From assembly GCF_036242395.1 (NCBI RefSeq), contig NZ_CP108458.1:6882001-6946000 (forward strand): a DNA stretch of 64,000 nucleotides, in the 5' to 3' direction. The notes beneath the pieces are model-generated. The model was not told the DNA's origin. It did no database searches and was given only the letters and a program-made list of their open reading frames with translations. Of this stretch, positions 17,775 to 27,496 are shown piece by piece. This DNA is from Kitasatospora sp. NBC_01266. Lineage in GTDB: Bacteria; Actinomycetota; Actinomycetes; Streptomycetales; Streptomycetaceae. The position numbers and the translations under genes were made by a program. Each line of letters begins with the position of its first letter. Positions within the stretch are counted from its first letter, which is position 1.

Positions 17775-19025
17775 ATGGTGGACATATCGGGACAGGCTGC
17801 GCAGGGGGAGCCGCAGGACGCCGCGCCTGCGGAGACGGTGGAGGACGCTCCCCGGGTCGATCCCTGGGCGCCGCCGGTGGACGGTGCCGCCAAGGCCTCG
17901 GTCCCGCCCGCCGGACTCTGGGCGCAGCCCGGAGCCCACCCGTTCCATCCGCAGCGGCCCGGACCGTACGACGCGCCGCCCCGGCTCCCGGGCGTCAACG
18001 GCCTCGCCATCACCTCCCTGGTCACCGGTCTGACCTGCTGCCTCTGGCCGGCCGCACTCGGCTTCGGGGTCGCCGCGCTGGTCCAGCTCGGCCGCCGTCG
18101 CCAGCGCGGCCGTGGGCTGGCCGTCGCGGGCGTGGTGCTCGGCGTGCTGGGACTGCTGGCGAGCGTGCTCGTGGGGGTGGGCGCGGTCGTCGGCTTCCGG
18201 GAGGCGCGGGCGATCTCCGCCACGGTCGGGGCGGCGCCGGGCAGCGGCCCCTTCGGTCTGCGGCCGGGCGACTGCTTCACCGAGCGGACCGTCCCGGGCG
18301 GCACCCAGCGGGTGCTGACCAGTTGCGCGGCCCCGCACTACGGCGAGGTGATGTCCACGGTGACGCTCTCCGACGACCACTTCCCGGGGGCACCGGAGGT
18401 CTCGAACCAGGCCTCCGCCGTGTGCGGGAGTGCCGAACTCTCCTACATCCTCGACCCGTGGGCGCGATCCGCCACGGTCGGCGTCCAGTACATCTACCCG
18501 AACACCCAGGCCCACTGGGACAGCACCGGTCACGCGGTGCTCTGCTTCCTGCACGACAGCACGCCGGGCGGCGGCAGCGGCTCGCTGCGTCGTGACGCGA
18601 CCAATCTGACGGGCGACCAGCAGGCGTTCCTGCAGGCCGTCACCGAGTTGGACGCCGCGCAGGCGGCGAAGCCCGCCGGTGACCTGGCCGACCACAGCGA
18701 CAGGGCGCACTGGTGGATCCAGCGGACCGCCGTCGGGATGTCGCAGGCCGAAACCGCGCTCGGTGGGGGCAACTGGCCTGACGACGCCAAGGACCAGGTG
18801 GCCATGATGATCACCGAACTCCAGCGGGACCAGCCGGCCTGGCAGGCGGCCGGGCAGGACGGCTCCACCTCGATCGACGACTTGGCTTCTCAACTCGCGG
18901 GCCAGGATCCGACGTTGGACGAGAGTGTGGCCCGCAGGGCGCTCTCCCTGGCCGCCCAGCCACCGGCGCCGGTGCCCACCGATCCGCAGCCCGGTACTGC
19001 CGACCCCTCACCCGCCGTCGTGTGA
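17775..19025 (+). CDS. membrane protein with DUF4190-like and septum-formation-like regions
   Basis: 416 residues. A Pro/Ala-rich cytoplasmic N-terminus (1-72) leads into two membrane segments joined by a basic turn: LAITSLVTGLTCCLWPAALGFGVAALVQLGRRR and GLAVAGVVLGVLGLLASVLVGVGAVVGF, the DUF4190 pattern. The following segment, LRPGDCFTE, LTSCAAPHYGEVMSTV and HAVLCFLHD, resembles the extracytoplasmic septum-formation-type domain, with its cysteines. The tail is Pro/Thr-rich. The function is unknown. A TAGAGT at 17703-17708 could be the -10 element. Confidence 0.75.
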   Translation: MVDISGQAAQGEPQDAAPAETVEDAPRVDPWAPPVDGAAKASVPPAGLWAQPGAHPFHPQRPGPYDAPPRLPGVNGLAITSLVTGLTCCLWPAALGFGVAALVQLGRRRQRGRGLAVAGVVLGVLGLLASVLVGVGAVVGFREARAISATVGAAPGSGPFGLRPGDCFTERTVPGGTQRVLTSCAAPHYGEVMSTVTLSDDHFPGAPEVSNQASAVCGSAELSYILDPWARSATVGVQYIYPNTQAHWDSTGHAVLCFLHDSTPGGGSGSLRRDATNLTGDQQAFLQAVTELDAAQAAKPAGDLADHSDRAHWWIQRTAVGMSQAETALGGGNWPDDAKDQVAMMITELQRDQPAWQAAGQDGSTSIDDLASQLAGQDPTLDESVARRALSLAAQPPAPVPTDPQPGTADPSPAVV

Positions 19026-19123
19026 GGCGGGCCCGACTGCCCCGGGGTGTCGCGGTGTTACGCTCCCCGGGTTTGCTCGGGCGGCGCTGCGCTCGGGAAA
19101 GATACGAGGTCAAGGGGGCTGGA

Positions 19124-19651
19124 GTGATTGGGAGTTCGGAGCGGTTCGAGATCCGGCGGCGCTGGTCCGGCGACCTGCCCGGCTGCGTGAGCGCGCTCGC
19201 CGAGGTGCACCGGGTCGACGGCTATCCGGTGGCCTGGCCCCGCGACCCGGCCCGCTGGCTGGTCGAGTCCGACCAACTGGCCTGCTGGGTGGCGGTTTCC
19301 GCCGCTACCGGTGAGGTGGTCGGGCACGCCGGGCTCTGTCGCGGCCCGGGCTCCTCGGCGGCCGGGGTCTGGGCGGCGCGCGGCGAAGGCCGGGTGGCGG
19401 ACGCGGCCGGTGCGGTGAGCCGGCTGTACGTGGCTCCGCCCGCGCGCGGGCACGGGCTCGGTGCCCGGCTGCTGGACGTGGTGGCGGCGCAGGCGCGGGC
19501 CTGGGACCTGCACCCGGTGCTGGACGTGGTGACCGAGAACACGGCGGCCGTCGAGCTCTACCACCGGCGGGGCTGGGAGCTGCTGCTGACGACGGATCAG
19601 ATCTGGCCCAACGGTATGACGGTGGCCGTGCACTGCTTCGCGGCGGCGTAG
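19124..19651 (+). CDS. GNAT-family N-acetyltransferase
   Basis: 175 residues from GTG 19124, which has AAGGGGG five bases upstream. The acetyl-CoA loop is seen in AGAVSRLYVAPPARGHGLGARLLDVV, and the C-terminal NTAAVELYHRRGWEL is the usual family ending. The acceptor is unknown. A longer frame starts at GTG 19022, overlapping the upstream stop as GTGA; its extra 34 residues are Arg-rich and look non-coding, so I prefer the shorter start, but coupling to the upstream gene is possible. Confidence 0.85.
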   Translation: MIGSSERFEIRRRWSGDLPGCVSALAEVHRVDGYPVAWPRDPARWLVESDQLACWVAVSAATGEVVGHAGLCRGPGSSAAGVWAARGEGRVADAAGAVSRLYVAPPARGHGLGARLLDVVAAQARAWDLHPVLDVVTENTAAVELYHRRGWELLLTTDQIWPNGMTVAVHCFAAA

Positions 19652-19723
19652 AGCGGCAGGCCCCGGTGCGGTGCGGCCGGTAATCGGCTCTCGCGCCCGA
19701 CCCGGTCCTGCTACCTTCGGGCG

Positions 19724-20383
19724 ATGAACGATGATCTTGGAACTCGCCTGCCCGTGACCGCCGACGACGTCGAGGCGGCCGTCGCCCTCTCGCTGCGGAC
19801 CCTGGACGGTGCGCTGGGTGCCGACTGGTCCGTGGCGGCGGGGGAGTTGGACTGGGACTGCTGGGAGGCGCTGGAGCACACCGCCGACGGCCTGTGGGCG
19901 TACGCGGCCCAAATCGCCTCGCGGCGGACGCCGTTGGACCGCTATGTGGCGCTGCGCTGGCACCGGGAGCGGCCGGGCGGGCCGGCCAACGCGGTGTTCG
20001 GGCAGCGCGAGGAGGGGCCCGCCGCGCTGCTGGAACTGCTGGAGGCCGGCGGTGCGCTGCTGGCCGCGATGGTCCGCACGGCCGATCCGCAGGTGCGCGC
20101 CTTCCACTCGTACGGGGTGGCCGACCCGGAGGGCTTCGCCGCGATGGGCGTGGTGGAGACCCTGGTGCACACCGAGGACCTGGTGCGCGGCCTCGGCCTG
20201 AACTGGGCGCCGCCGGGGGCGCTGTGCGAGCGGGTGCTGGCACGGCTCTTCCCCGAGGTGGCCGGTGCGGCCGTGGCGGCCGGCGACCCGTGGACCACGT
20301 TGCTCTGGGCGACCGGCCGTGCTGAGTCGGCCGAGCGGCCGCGTCGTGTCTTCGAGCGGTGGCACAGCGCACCGCTCGCCTGA
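19724..20383 (+). CDS. DinB/maleylpyruvate-isomerase-like protein
   Basis: 219 residues. The helical bundle has LEHTADGLWAYAAQIASR near residue 50 and VVETLVHTEDLVRGLGL near 150, which supply the spaced histidines that bind metal in the DinB/mycothiol-dependent isomerase superfamily. The members use mycothiol or bacillithiol in isomerase and transferase reactions; the substrate is not determined. TACCTT lies seven bases before the ATG and no ribosome site is present, which fits a leaderless transcript. Confidence 0.75.
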   Translation: MNDDLGTRLPVTADDVEAAVALSLRTLDGALGADWSVAAGELDWDCWEALEHTADGLWAYAAQIASRRTPLDRYVALRWHRERPGGPANAVFGQREEGPAALLELLEAGGALLAAMVRTADPQVRAFHSYGVADPEGFAAMGVVETLVHTEDLVRGLGLNWAPPGALCERVLARLFPEVAGAAVAAGDPWTTLLWATGRAESAERPRRVFERWHSAPLA

Positions 20384-20431
20384 CGGCGGCCGGGTGCGGG
20401 TGCGGGCGGCTGAAAGTTGCCTCTGGACAGA

Positions 20432-20450
20432 TAGCTCTTACTAAGAGCTA
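20432..20450. promoter_or_regulatory. MarR operator: 19-bp inverted repeat in the marR promoter
   Basis: TAGCTCTTA-C-TAAGAGCTA has perfect 9-base arms. A TGGACA lies at 20424-20429 and TAAAAT at 20449-20454, so the repeat fills the space between -35 and -10 and would block polymerase when bound. The ATG of the regulator starts seven bases after TAAAAT. Confidence 0.8.
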
Positions 20451-20460
20451 AAATTATCGT

Positions 20461-21036
20461 ATGCCTGCAACCGACCCGGACTCCGGACCTCCGGACCCTG
20501 GACTCACCGACGAGTTCTCCACCGTGCTCGTCGGCATCACCCGACTGGTGCGCCGCCGCCTGCGCCAGGAGCTCACCGTGCCGCGCCTGCGCGGCGCCCA
20601 GGTGGAGCTGCTGCGCCTGGTGGCGGCCAACCCCGGGCTCCGGGTGTCGGCCGCCGCCAAGGAGCTGTGCCTGGCGGGCAACTCGGTGTCCACCCTGGTC
20701 AACCAACTGGTCGCGGAGGGCCTGCTGCTCCGCGAGGTGGACCCGGCCGACCGCCGCGCCGCACTGCTGCGGGTGACGCCGGCCGCCGCCGAGCGGCTGG
20801 ACAGCTGGTCGGCCAAGCGCAAGGCGCTGGTCGGTGAGCTGCTCGCCGAACTCCCCGCCGGGGACCGCGAGGCGCTGGCCGCCGCGCTGCCCGCGATGCG
20901 CCGGCTGGCCGCCGGGCTGCAGGGCTGGGACGGCCAGGCCGACACTGGGACCGGGGGCGCCGACGAGGGCGCCGGCGGGGACGACGACACGGGCGATGAC
21001 GAGGATGAGGAGGGGATGACCAATGACGGACCGTGA
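20461..21036 (+). CDS. MarR-family transcriptional regulator of the adjacent ABC exporter
   Basis: 191 residues. The winged helix-turn-helix is clear: QVELLRLVAANPG, VSAAAKELCLAGNSVSTLVNQLVAEGLL (recognition helix) and REVDPADRRAALLRVTPAAAE (wing). A 35-residue acidic tail follows (GDDDTGDDEDEE), unusual in MarR proteins. The last 14 bases overlap the ABC ATPase gene. The gene probably represses itself and the exporter through the inverted repeat just upstream, released by a ligand. No ribosome site precedes the ATG, which is likely the first base of the mRNA. Confidence 0.9.
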   Translation: MPATDPDSGPPDPGLTDEFSTVLVGITRLVRRRLRQELTVPRLRGAQVELLRLVAANPGLRVSAAAKELCLAGNSVSTLVNQLVAEGLLLREVDPADRRAALLRVTPAAAERLDSWSAKRKALVGELLAELPAGDREALAAALPAMRRLAAGLQGWDGQADTGTGGADEGAGGDDDTGDDEDEEGMTNDGP

Positions 21037-21931
21037 CCTGGACGGTGACCGCAGCCGTGAGGACACAGGCAGTGGCCCGGCGGCGGGCTCGGCCGAGGCA
21101 GTGGTCTGCCGGGGCCTGGAGTACTCCTTCGGCAAGCCCCGGGCCGGTGCGGCCCGCACGAAGGCCGTCGACGGTGTGGACCTGGAGGTGCGCACCGGCG
21201 AGGTGTTCGGCCTGCTCGGTCCCAACGGCGCCGGCAAGACCACGACGATCCGCGCCATCACCACCCTGCTGCCGGTCCCGGCGGGCATGGTCAAGGTGTT
21301 CGGCAACGACACGGCCCGCCGCAAGATGGACGTCCGGCGGCTGCTCGGCTACGTGCCCCAGCAGCTCTCGGCCGACGCGGGGCTGACCGGCCGGGAGAAC
21401 GTCGCGCTCTTCGCGCGGGTCTTCGACGTGCCGGGCGCCGAGCGGGCCGCCCGGGTCGCCCAGGCGATCGAGGCGGTCGACCTGACCGAGGCCGCCGACC
21501 GGCTGGTCGGCACCTACTCGGGCGGCATGGTGCGGCGCCTGGAGCTGGCGCAGGCGCTGGTCAGCGCGCCCCGGCTGCTGGTGCTGGACGAGCCGACCAT
21601 CGGCCTGGACCCGATCGCCCGGACCAGCGTCTGGGAGTGCATCGACGCGGTCCGCGCGGCCACCGGCATGACGGTGCTGGTCACCACCCACTACATGGAC
21701 GAGGCCGACCAGTACTGCCACCGGGTGGGCCTGATGGACCGCGGCAAGATCCGCGCCCTGGGCACCCCCGAGGAGCTCAAGAACCAGGTCCGCGAGCAGG
21801 ACCCGGAGCTGGCACACCCCACTCTGGACGACGTGTTCCGCCACTTCGCGGGGCGCAACCTCGGCCACGGCCAGGAAGGAGACTTCAGCGATGTCCGCCG
21901 TACCCGCCGCACCGCTTCCCGCGTCGGCTGA
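21023..21931 (+). CDS. ABC transporter ATP-binding protein (DrrA-like)
   Basis: 302 residues. Walker A GPNGAGKTTT (about residue 70), Q loop YVPQQLSAD, signature YSGGMVRRLELA, Walker B LLVLDEPTIGLDP and the switch histidine in TTHYMDEAD are all present. The C-terminal TLDDVFRHFAGRNL is typical of the drug-exporter (DrrA) subgroup. It pairs with the permease whose start lies 41 bases inside this gene. Confidence 0.93.
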   Translation: MTDRDLDGDRSREDTGSGPAAGSAEAVVCRGLEYSFGKPRAGAARTKAVDGVDLEVRTGEVFGLLGPNGAGKTTTIRAITTLLPVPAGMVKVFGNDTARRKMDVRRLLGYVPQQLSADAGLTGRENVALFARVFDVPGAERAARVAQAIEAVDLTEAADRLVGTYSGGMVRRLELAQALVSAPRLLVLDEPTIGLDPIARTSVWECIDAVRAATGMTVLVTTHYMDEADQYCHRVGLMDRGKIRALGTPEELKNQVREQDPELAHPTLDDVFRHFAGRNLGHGQEGDFSDVRRTRRTASRVG

Positions 21932-22769
21932 GCAGGCGCCGGCGGCAGGCGGCGTCCGCCGCCCCGACCTCGGTCTGCTGCTGGTCCCGCCGCGAGCCAG
22001 GACCGGCTGGCGCCTGGTGCCGGCCCGCGTGCTCGCGATGTGCGCCGTCGAGCTGCAGAAGCTGCGGCACGACCGCACCGAGCTCTACACCCGGGCCGTC
22101 CAACCCGCCCTCTGGCTGCTGATCTTCGGTGAGACCTTCACCAAGCTGCACTCCATACCGACCGGCAACATCCCCTACCTCGACTACCTGGCGCCGGGGA
22201 TCATCGCGCAGTCCGCGATGTTCATCGCGATCTTCTACGGCATCATGATCATCTGGGAGCGCGACTCCGGGGTGCTCACCAAGCTGCTGGTCACCCCGAC
22301 CCCGCGGGCCGCGCTGGTCACCGGCAAGGCCTTCGCGGCCGGACTGAAGGCGGTGATCCAGGCGGTCGTGGTGATCGTGATCGCCGCGCTGCTGGGCGTC
22401 GCGCTGACCTGGAACCCGCTGCGGCTGCTCGGGGTGGCGGTGGTGGTGCTGCTCGGGTCGGCGTTCTTCTCCTGCCTCTCGATGACCATCGCCGGGATCG
22501 TGCTCACCCGCGACCGCCTGATGGGCATCGGCCAGGCCATCACCATGCCGCTCTTCTTCGGCTCCAACGCCCTCTACCCGGTGGCCCTGATGCCGGGCTG
22601 GCTGCAGGCGATCAGCAAGGCCAACCCGCTGAGCTACCAAGTCGACGCGCTGCGCGGCCTGTTGATCGGCACGCACGCCCATCTGCCGCTCGACTTCGGG
22701 GTGCTGGCACTGGCCACGGTGCTGGGCATCACGGCGGCCTCCTCCCTGCTGGGGCGGTTGGCGAAGTAG
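21891..22769 (+). CDS. ABC-2 type transporter permease (DrrB-like)
   Basis: 292 residues with six predicted membrane helices, from about residue 65 to the C-terminus. The ABC-2 features include LAPGIIAQSAMFIAIFYG, VLTKLLVTPTPRAALVTGK and FFGSNALYPVALMPGWLQ. It overlaps the ATPase gene by 41 bases in another frame and completes a MarR-regulated efflux unit, by analogy for drugs or self-made metabolites. The ATG at 21891 follows AAGGAG. Confidence 0.92.
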   Translation: MSAVPAAPLPASAEQAPAAGGVRRPDLGLLLVPPRARTGWRLVPARVLAMCAVELQKLRHDRTELYTRAVQPALWLLIFGETFTKLHSIPTGNIPYLDYLAPGIIAQSAMFIAIFYGIMIIWERDSGVLTKLLVTPTPRAALVTGKAFAAGLKAVIQAVVVIVIAALLGVALTWNPLRLLGVAVVVLLGSAFFSCLSMTIAGIVLTRDRLMGIGQAITMPLFFGSNALYPVALMPGWLQAISKANPLSYQVDALRGLLIGTHAHLPLDFGVLALATVLGITAASSLLGRLAK

Positions 22770-22832
22770 TCGAGCAACAACTCCCGCCACGGGAGTAACC
22801 TGTTGACCCGCTGACCGAGCGTCAGCGACTGA

Positions 22833-22871
22833 TGACGGGGTGGCCGCTGAGCAGCAGTGGCCACCCCGTCA
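22833..22871. terminator. bidirectional terminator between convergent operons
   Basis: The 13-base arms TGACGGGGTGGCC (22833-22845) and GGCCACCCCGTCA (22859-22871) pair perfectly around a 13-base loop. It sits between the ends of the ABC permease gene and the opposing membrane-protein gene, so it can serve both. Confidence 0.85.
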
Positions 22872-22881
22872 CCGTTTCCGT

Positions 22882-23472
22882 TCAGGCCTCCTCGTCGCCC
22901 CGCCGCTCGTACAGCGTCAGCCCCACGGCGGCGGCGCAGGCCGCCACCCCGAGCACCGCCAGCAGCCGCGCCGCCTGCGAGCTCGCGGTCGGTGCCACGG
23001 CGGCCAGCAGCACCAGGGCCGCGGCCGCGTAGGCGCCGGCCACCGTGGCCCGGCCCGGCGGCCGGTGGAGCTGGTCGTAGGTGTCCGCGTGCAGCAGGTA
23101 GCTCAGCAGCAGCGCGGTGACCGCGACGGCCGCCCAGGGCCGCTGCGGCCCGACGGCGGTGAGCAGGACGGCGACCACGGCCAGCACCGTGTTGCGGTGC
23201 CGGGCCAGCTGCTGGTGCAGCCGGCCGCCGGGGTGCTTCGCCCGGTCCACGCTCGGCGCGGCCCACCAGGCGAAACCGGCGGCGACCACCGCGAGCGCCA
23301 CGTTCGGGCCCACCGAGTGCCGGTTCACCGGGTCGGCCGCCGCGACCGCGAGTGCCACACCCAGGCAGCGGGCGGGCAGCTGCCGTACCGACAGTCGGGC
23401 GGCCCGGGTCACCTTCGCCCCGTCCACCTTCGCCCCACCCACCGTTGCCCCGTCCACTGTTGCCTCGCTCAC
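22882..23472 (-). CDS. multi-spanning membrane protein, last gene of the MoxR operon
   Basis: 196 residues from GTG 23472. The first 20 residues are built of VDGA/VGGA-type pentapeptides encoded by 15-bp tandem repeats. About five membrane segments follow, such as NVALAVVAAGFAWWAAPSV, TVLAVVAVLLTAVGPQ and RLLAVLGVAACAAAVGLTLY. The GTG overlaps the stop of the DUF58 gene (GTGA), so translation is coupled. I do not recognise the family. Its role is likely tied to the MoxR/DUF58 module. Confidence 0.75.
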   Translation of the reverse strand: MSEATVDGATVGGAKVDGAKVTRAARLSVRQLPARCLGVALAVAAADPVNRHSVGPNVALAVVAAGFAWWAAPSVDRAKHPGGRLHQQLARHRNTVLAVVAVLLTAVGPQRPWAAVAVTALLLSYLLHADTYDQLHRPPGRATVAGAYAAAALVLLAAVAPTASSQAARLLAVLGVAACAAAVGLTLYERRGDEEA

Positions 23473-23485
23473 CGTTGCCTCCCCT
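23411..23485. repeat. five 15-bp tandem repeats across a stop/start junction
   Basis: Units start at 23411, 23426, 23441, 23456 and 23471, for example ACCTTCGCCCCGTCC, ACCTTCGCCCCACCC and ACCGTTGCCCCGTCC. Because 15 is a multiple of three, copy-number changes keep the frame of the downstream protein. The array covers the end of the DUF58 gene and the start codon of the next gene. Confidence 0.75.
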
Positions 23486-24799
23486 GGATCCGACCGCGCA
23501 GCAGTGGGGCGAGCGCCAGGTCCAGCGCTTCGCCGGCCGTGTGGGCGACCACCGGGATGCCCCGGTTGCGCAGCGCGAAGCGCATCGCGTCCCGGTCGAT
23601 CCGCCACAGCCGCAGCGCCGACGCGTCCACCTCGTCGCCCGGTTCGACCTGCGGGTCGCCGGTCGGGATCTCCACCACGACCAGCGGATTGCCCCGGTCG
23701 GCGAGGTCGCCCAGCACGTCCAGCATCCGCTGGTCGGCCAGCGGCGTGAAGGCGTAGACCAGAGCGCCGGGCGGCAGTGCGGGCGGCGGCAGCCGGTTCA
23801 GCTCGGGGGTGCGGTAGCCGAGGTCCTTGCGCACGTCGAGCACGCTCTGCACGATCCGGTAGAAGTGCGGCTCGCCGGTGCCGGCCCGCAGCCAGCGGGT
23901 GGTGCCGCCGACCGAGACCAGGCCGATCCGGTCGTGCGTGCGCAGGTAGGCGCGGGTCAGGCCGGCGGCGGCCCGCAGCGACTCGTCCAGCGTGGAGACG
24001 CCGGTGGCCGGATCGCGGAAGTCGCCCAGCGCGTCGAGCAGCAGCACCGTGTCGACCGCCCGCTCGGCGCTGAACTGGTTGAGCTGGATGCTGCCGCGCC
24101 GGGTGGTGGACGGCCAGTGGATCCGCCGCTGCCGCTCGCCCCAGACGTGCGGGCGCACCCCGTTGACCTCCACGCCCTCGCCGTGCTGCCGGGTGGTGTG
24201 CTCGCCCAGCCGTTCCGGCAGCCGGACCGGGATCGGGGTCAGCCGGGCGCCGCCGGGCACCGGGAAGACCTCGATCTCGCCCAGCTCCACCCGCACGGTG
24301 CGGCGGGTCAGGTGGCCGGCGTCGTACACGTCCAGGTCGACCTGGCCGATCGTCCAGCGCCCCCACCGGGTCGCGGTCAGCGTCAGCTCCACGGTGTCCA
24401 GGCTGATCCGCTCGGCGGTCAGTTCGAGCCCGGGGCCGAGCGCCGGCGCCGGGTCGAGCAGTCCGGCCGCGCCGTCGTGGCGCACCCGGATCCGGGCGGT
24501 CAGCTGCTCGCCCTCGAAGCAGCGGCGGGTCGAGAGGTGGGCCTCGGCGTCGATCCGGGTCGGCCGGGTGCGGCCCGGCGCGGCCAGCGTCAGCAGCACG
24601 GCCGGGCCGGCCGCCAGCGCGAGCAGCCAGGCGTGTCCGGTGACCAGCGCGGCGACGACGGCCACGGCGGCGACGGTGAGCAGCCGCAGCGTCCGCTCGC
24701 TCGCCCGCCAGCCGGGTGGCGGCGGGGGCGGCGCGGTGCTCGGCCGGAACCCGGCCCAGGCCGATTCCTGACTCCGTGTCAGATCGGTTGCCGGGCTGG

Positions 24800-24803
<4 letters not shown>
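23469..24803 (-). CDS. DUF58 domain protein
   Basis: 444 residues from ATG 24803, which overlaps the moxR stop as ATGA. Two membrane segments lie at about 40-75. The domain then shows the DUF58 signature VNGVRPHVWGERQRRIHWPST (split here as HVWGERQRRIHWPST), which is the usual region around DxxRxIdW, followed by a von Willebrand A-like fold with VDTVLLLDALGDF and GALVYAFTPLADQ. DUF58 proteins are the near-constant partners of MoxR ATPases, and the pair is thought to act in assembly or maturation of envelope complexes. Confidence 0.88.
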
Positions 24804-25813
<1,010 letters not shown>

Positions 25814-25903
25814 AGGGTCCTCACAGGGAAGGGAAGGGTCACAGGGGTGGGAGTGCCAGGGGCGGTCGGCGCCGGGAGGCGCCGGCCGGTGCCGTCGAGC
25901 AGG

Positions 25904-26425
25904 TCAGAGGGTTTCCAGCCGGTCGATCAACACGTTCAGCTCGGCGGGCGACAGGACGTCCTCGGCCCGGGGATGCCGCGGGTCCAGGAACGCCCAGACC
26001 TCGGGCCCGACCAGCGCGGCGGCCCGCTCGGGCTCGGTGGCCAGCGAGACGCTGTGCCGCTCGGCGAGCCTGGCGGCGTAGAGGCGGCGCAGCCGGCCAC
26101 GGAGCGGGTGCGGGAAGTCCTTCACGTCCAGGCCGTTGCGCACGGTGTAGCGCCAGTCGGCCAGGTTCGGGTCCTGGGTGCCCATCAGGCGCTGCCGACG
26201 TCGCCAACCGCTGGTCTCGCTGCCGGCGCCGGCCACGTAGCGGGCGGTCAGCAGGGCGGTGGCGGCGAGCAGCGCGGCGGCGGCGCCCAGCCCGGGTACG
26301 CCGCCCACCAGGCCCGCCAGCACCAGCGCGATCGGCACCAGCTGGCAGAGCACGACCAGGGTGTGCCGGGTGGAGCCGAGCTTCGGGCCGGTCGCCTCGG
26401 CGCCGGTCGTGCGTTCGTCGGCCAT
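25904..26425 (-). CDS. small membrane protein of the MoxR operon
   Basis: 173 residues. Two membrane segments (about 22-42 and 45-62) precede a basic cytoplasmic part with WRRRQRLMG, DFPHPLRGRLRRLYAARLAE and an acidic end (AEDVLSPAELNVLIDRLETL). The ATG at 26425 shares one base with the stop of the DUF4129 gene upstream (TGATG). I do not recognise the family; operon position suggests it works with MoxR/DUF58. Confidence 0.75.
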   Translation of the reverse strand: MADERTTGAEATGPKLGSTRHTLVVLCQLVPIALVLAGLVGGVPGLGAAAALLAATALLTARYVAGAGSETSGWRRRQRLMGTQDPNLADWRYTVRNGLDVKDFPHPLRGRLRRLYAARLAERHSVSLATEPERAAALVGPEVWAFLDPRHPRAEDVLSPAELNVLIDRLETL

Positions 26426-27423
26426 CAGGCGCTCATCTCCCTTGAGGTGTCCTGGGCCTCGGTCCGCGCCGAACGTTCGGCGAGTTGGGTGGCGATGGCG
26501 TCCAGTGCGGTGCGGGCCTGGTTCAGGTGGGTCTGGTCCATCGGGTGCCGGGAGAACCGGGCTTCCCGGAAGAGTGCGGTGAGGGTGGTGGCGTCGGTGC
26601 CGTGCAGGGTGCCGGCGGTGACGGCGCGGTCCAGCAGGTCGGTGGGGCTGTCGGCGACCAGTCGTTCGATGCCGGAGGCGGCCAGCGACTCCTCCATCGC
26701 GAGGTAGCAGGCGATCACGGCGGTGCGCGCGTCCTCGCCGCTGAGCAGCGCCTGGCGGGCCGAGGCGACCGCGTCGGCCAGTTCCCGCTCGTCGGTGCGG
26801 GTCCGCACGCTGCGGGTCACGGTCGGCACCGGCACCCGGCGCAGCAGCCGCCAGACCACGATGAGGCCGGCCAGTACGGCGAGCACCGCGAGGATCCGGA
26901 CGGCCGCGGCCAGGTCGCCCATCAGGCCGGTGCCGGAGGTACCGGTGGGCAGTGGGTGCGGCGGAGTCAGGGGCCGTGGCCGCAGGGTCGGCGGGGCAAC
27001 CGGATACGGCGCCGGCGCCGGCCGCTGGTTGGTGATCCGGTAGAGCCCCAGCAGCACCGCCGGCAGCCCGACGGCCAGCAGCGGCAGCAGGCGCAGGGCC
27101 GCGTCGCGCAGGCGTTCGGCGCGTGGCGGCAGGTCGATCAGGTGGCGGACCTGCCGGCGGTAGTACCGCAGGGTCCGCTCCAGCAGGATCAGCCAGCCGA
27201 AGATCAGCAGCAGCACCAGACCGAACTCGTCGCCGAGCGGCGCGCTGCCACCGTGCAGCAGGCTGCCGGCCGGGCGCAGCTCCAGCGCGGCGAAGGCCAG
27301 GCCGGCCACCGCGCCGATGGTCAGCGCCCGGCGCAGGTTGGTGGTGCGTGCCGCTTCCCCGCCGCCCGGTCGTGCCGGTTGCCCGGGCGGGTCTGCCGGG
27401 TCGGGCTCGCCGGCGGCTGTCAT
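26425..27423 (-). CDS. DUF4129 membrane protein, copy 2
   Basis: 332 residues from ATG 27423, which has GAGAGGA upstream. There are three or four membrane segments: LTIGAVAGLAFAALEL, DEFGLVLLLIFGWLILLE, LRLLPLLAVGLPAVLLGLY and AAVRILAVLAVLAGLIVVW. The cytoplasmic DUF4129-type domain follows, with ELADAVASARQALLSGED, AVIACYLAMEESLAASG and ARFSRHPMDQTHLNQAR. It is nearly identical in its last 110 residues to the preceding gene, but only moderately similar in the membrane part. Confidence 0.85.
   Translation of the reverse strand: MTAAGEPDPADPPGQPARPGGGEAARTTNLRRALTIGAVAGLAFAALELRPAGSLLHGGSAPLGDEFGLVLLLIFGWLILLERTLRYYRRQVRHLIDLPPRAERLRDAALRLLPLLAVGLPAVLLGLYRITNQRPAPAPYPVAPPTLRPRPLTPPHPLPTGTSGTGLMGDLAAAVRILAVLAVLAGLIVVWRLLRRVPVPTVTRSVRTRTDERELADAVASARQALLSGEDARTAVIACYLAMEESLAASGIERLVADSPTDLLDRAVTAGTLHGTDATTLTALFREARFSRHPMDQTHLNQARTALDAIATQLAERSARTEAQDTSREMSA
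26474..26806. repeat. 333-bp direct repeat, copy A (within DUF4129 copy 2)
   Basis: Read base by base, this block matches 27567-27899 with only two substitutions. It codes for the DUF4129-type cytoplasmic domain. The flanking sequences on both sides differ, so the edges are sharp. Confidence 0.9.
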
Positions 27424-27496
27424 CGCTTCGTCCTCTCTCGGTCGGTCCTGGTGGCCCACGCCCTGTCGGCGTACTCACTCCACGACGGAGGCGCCA

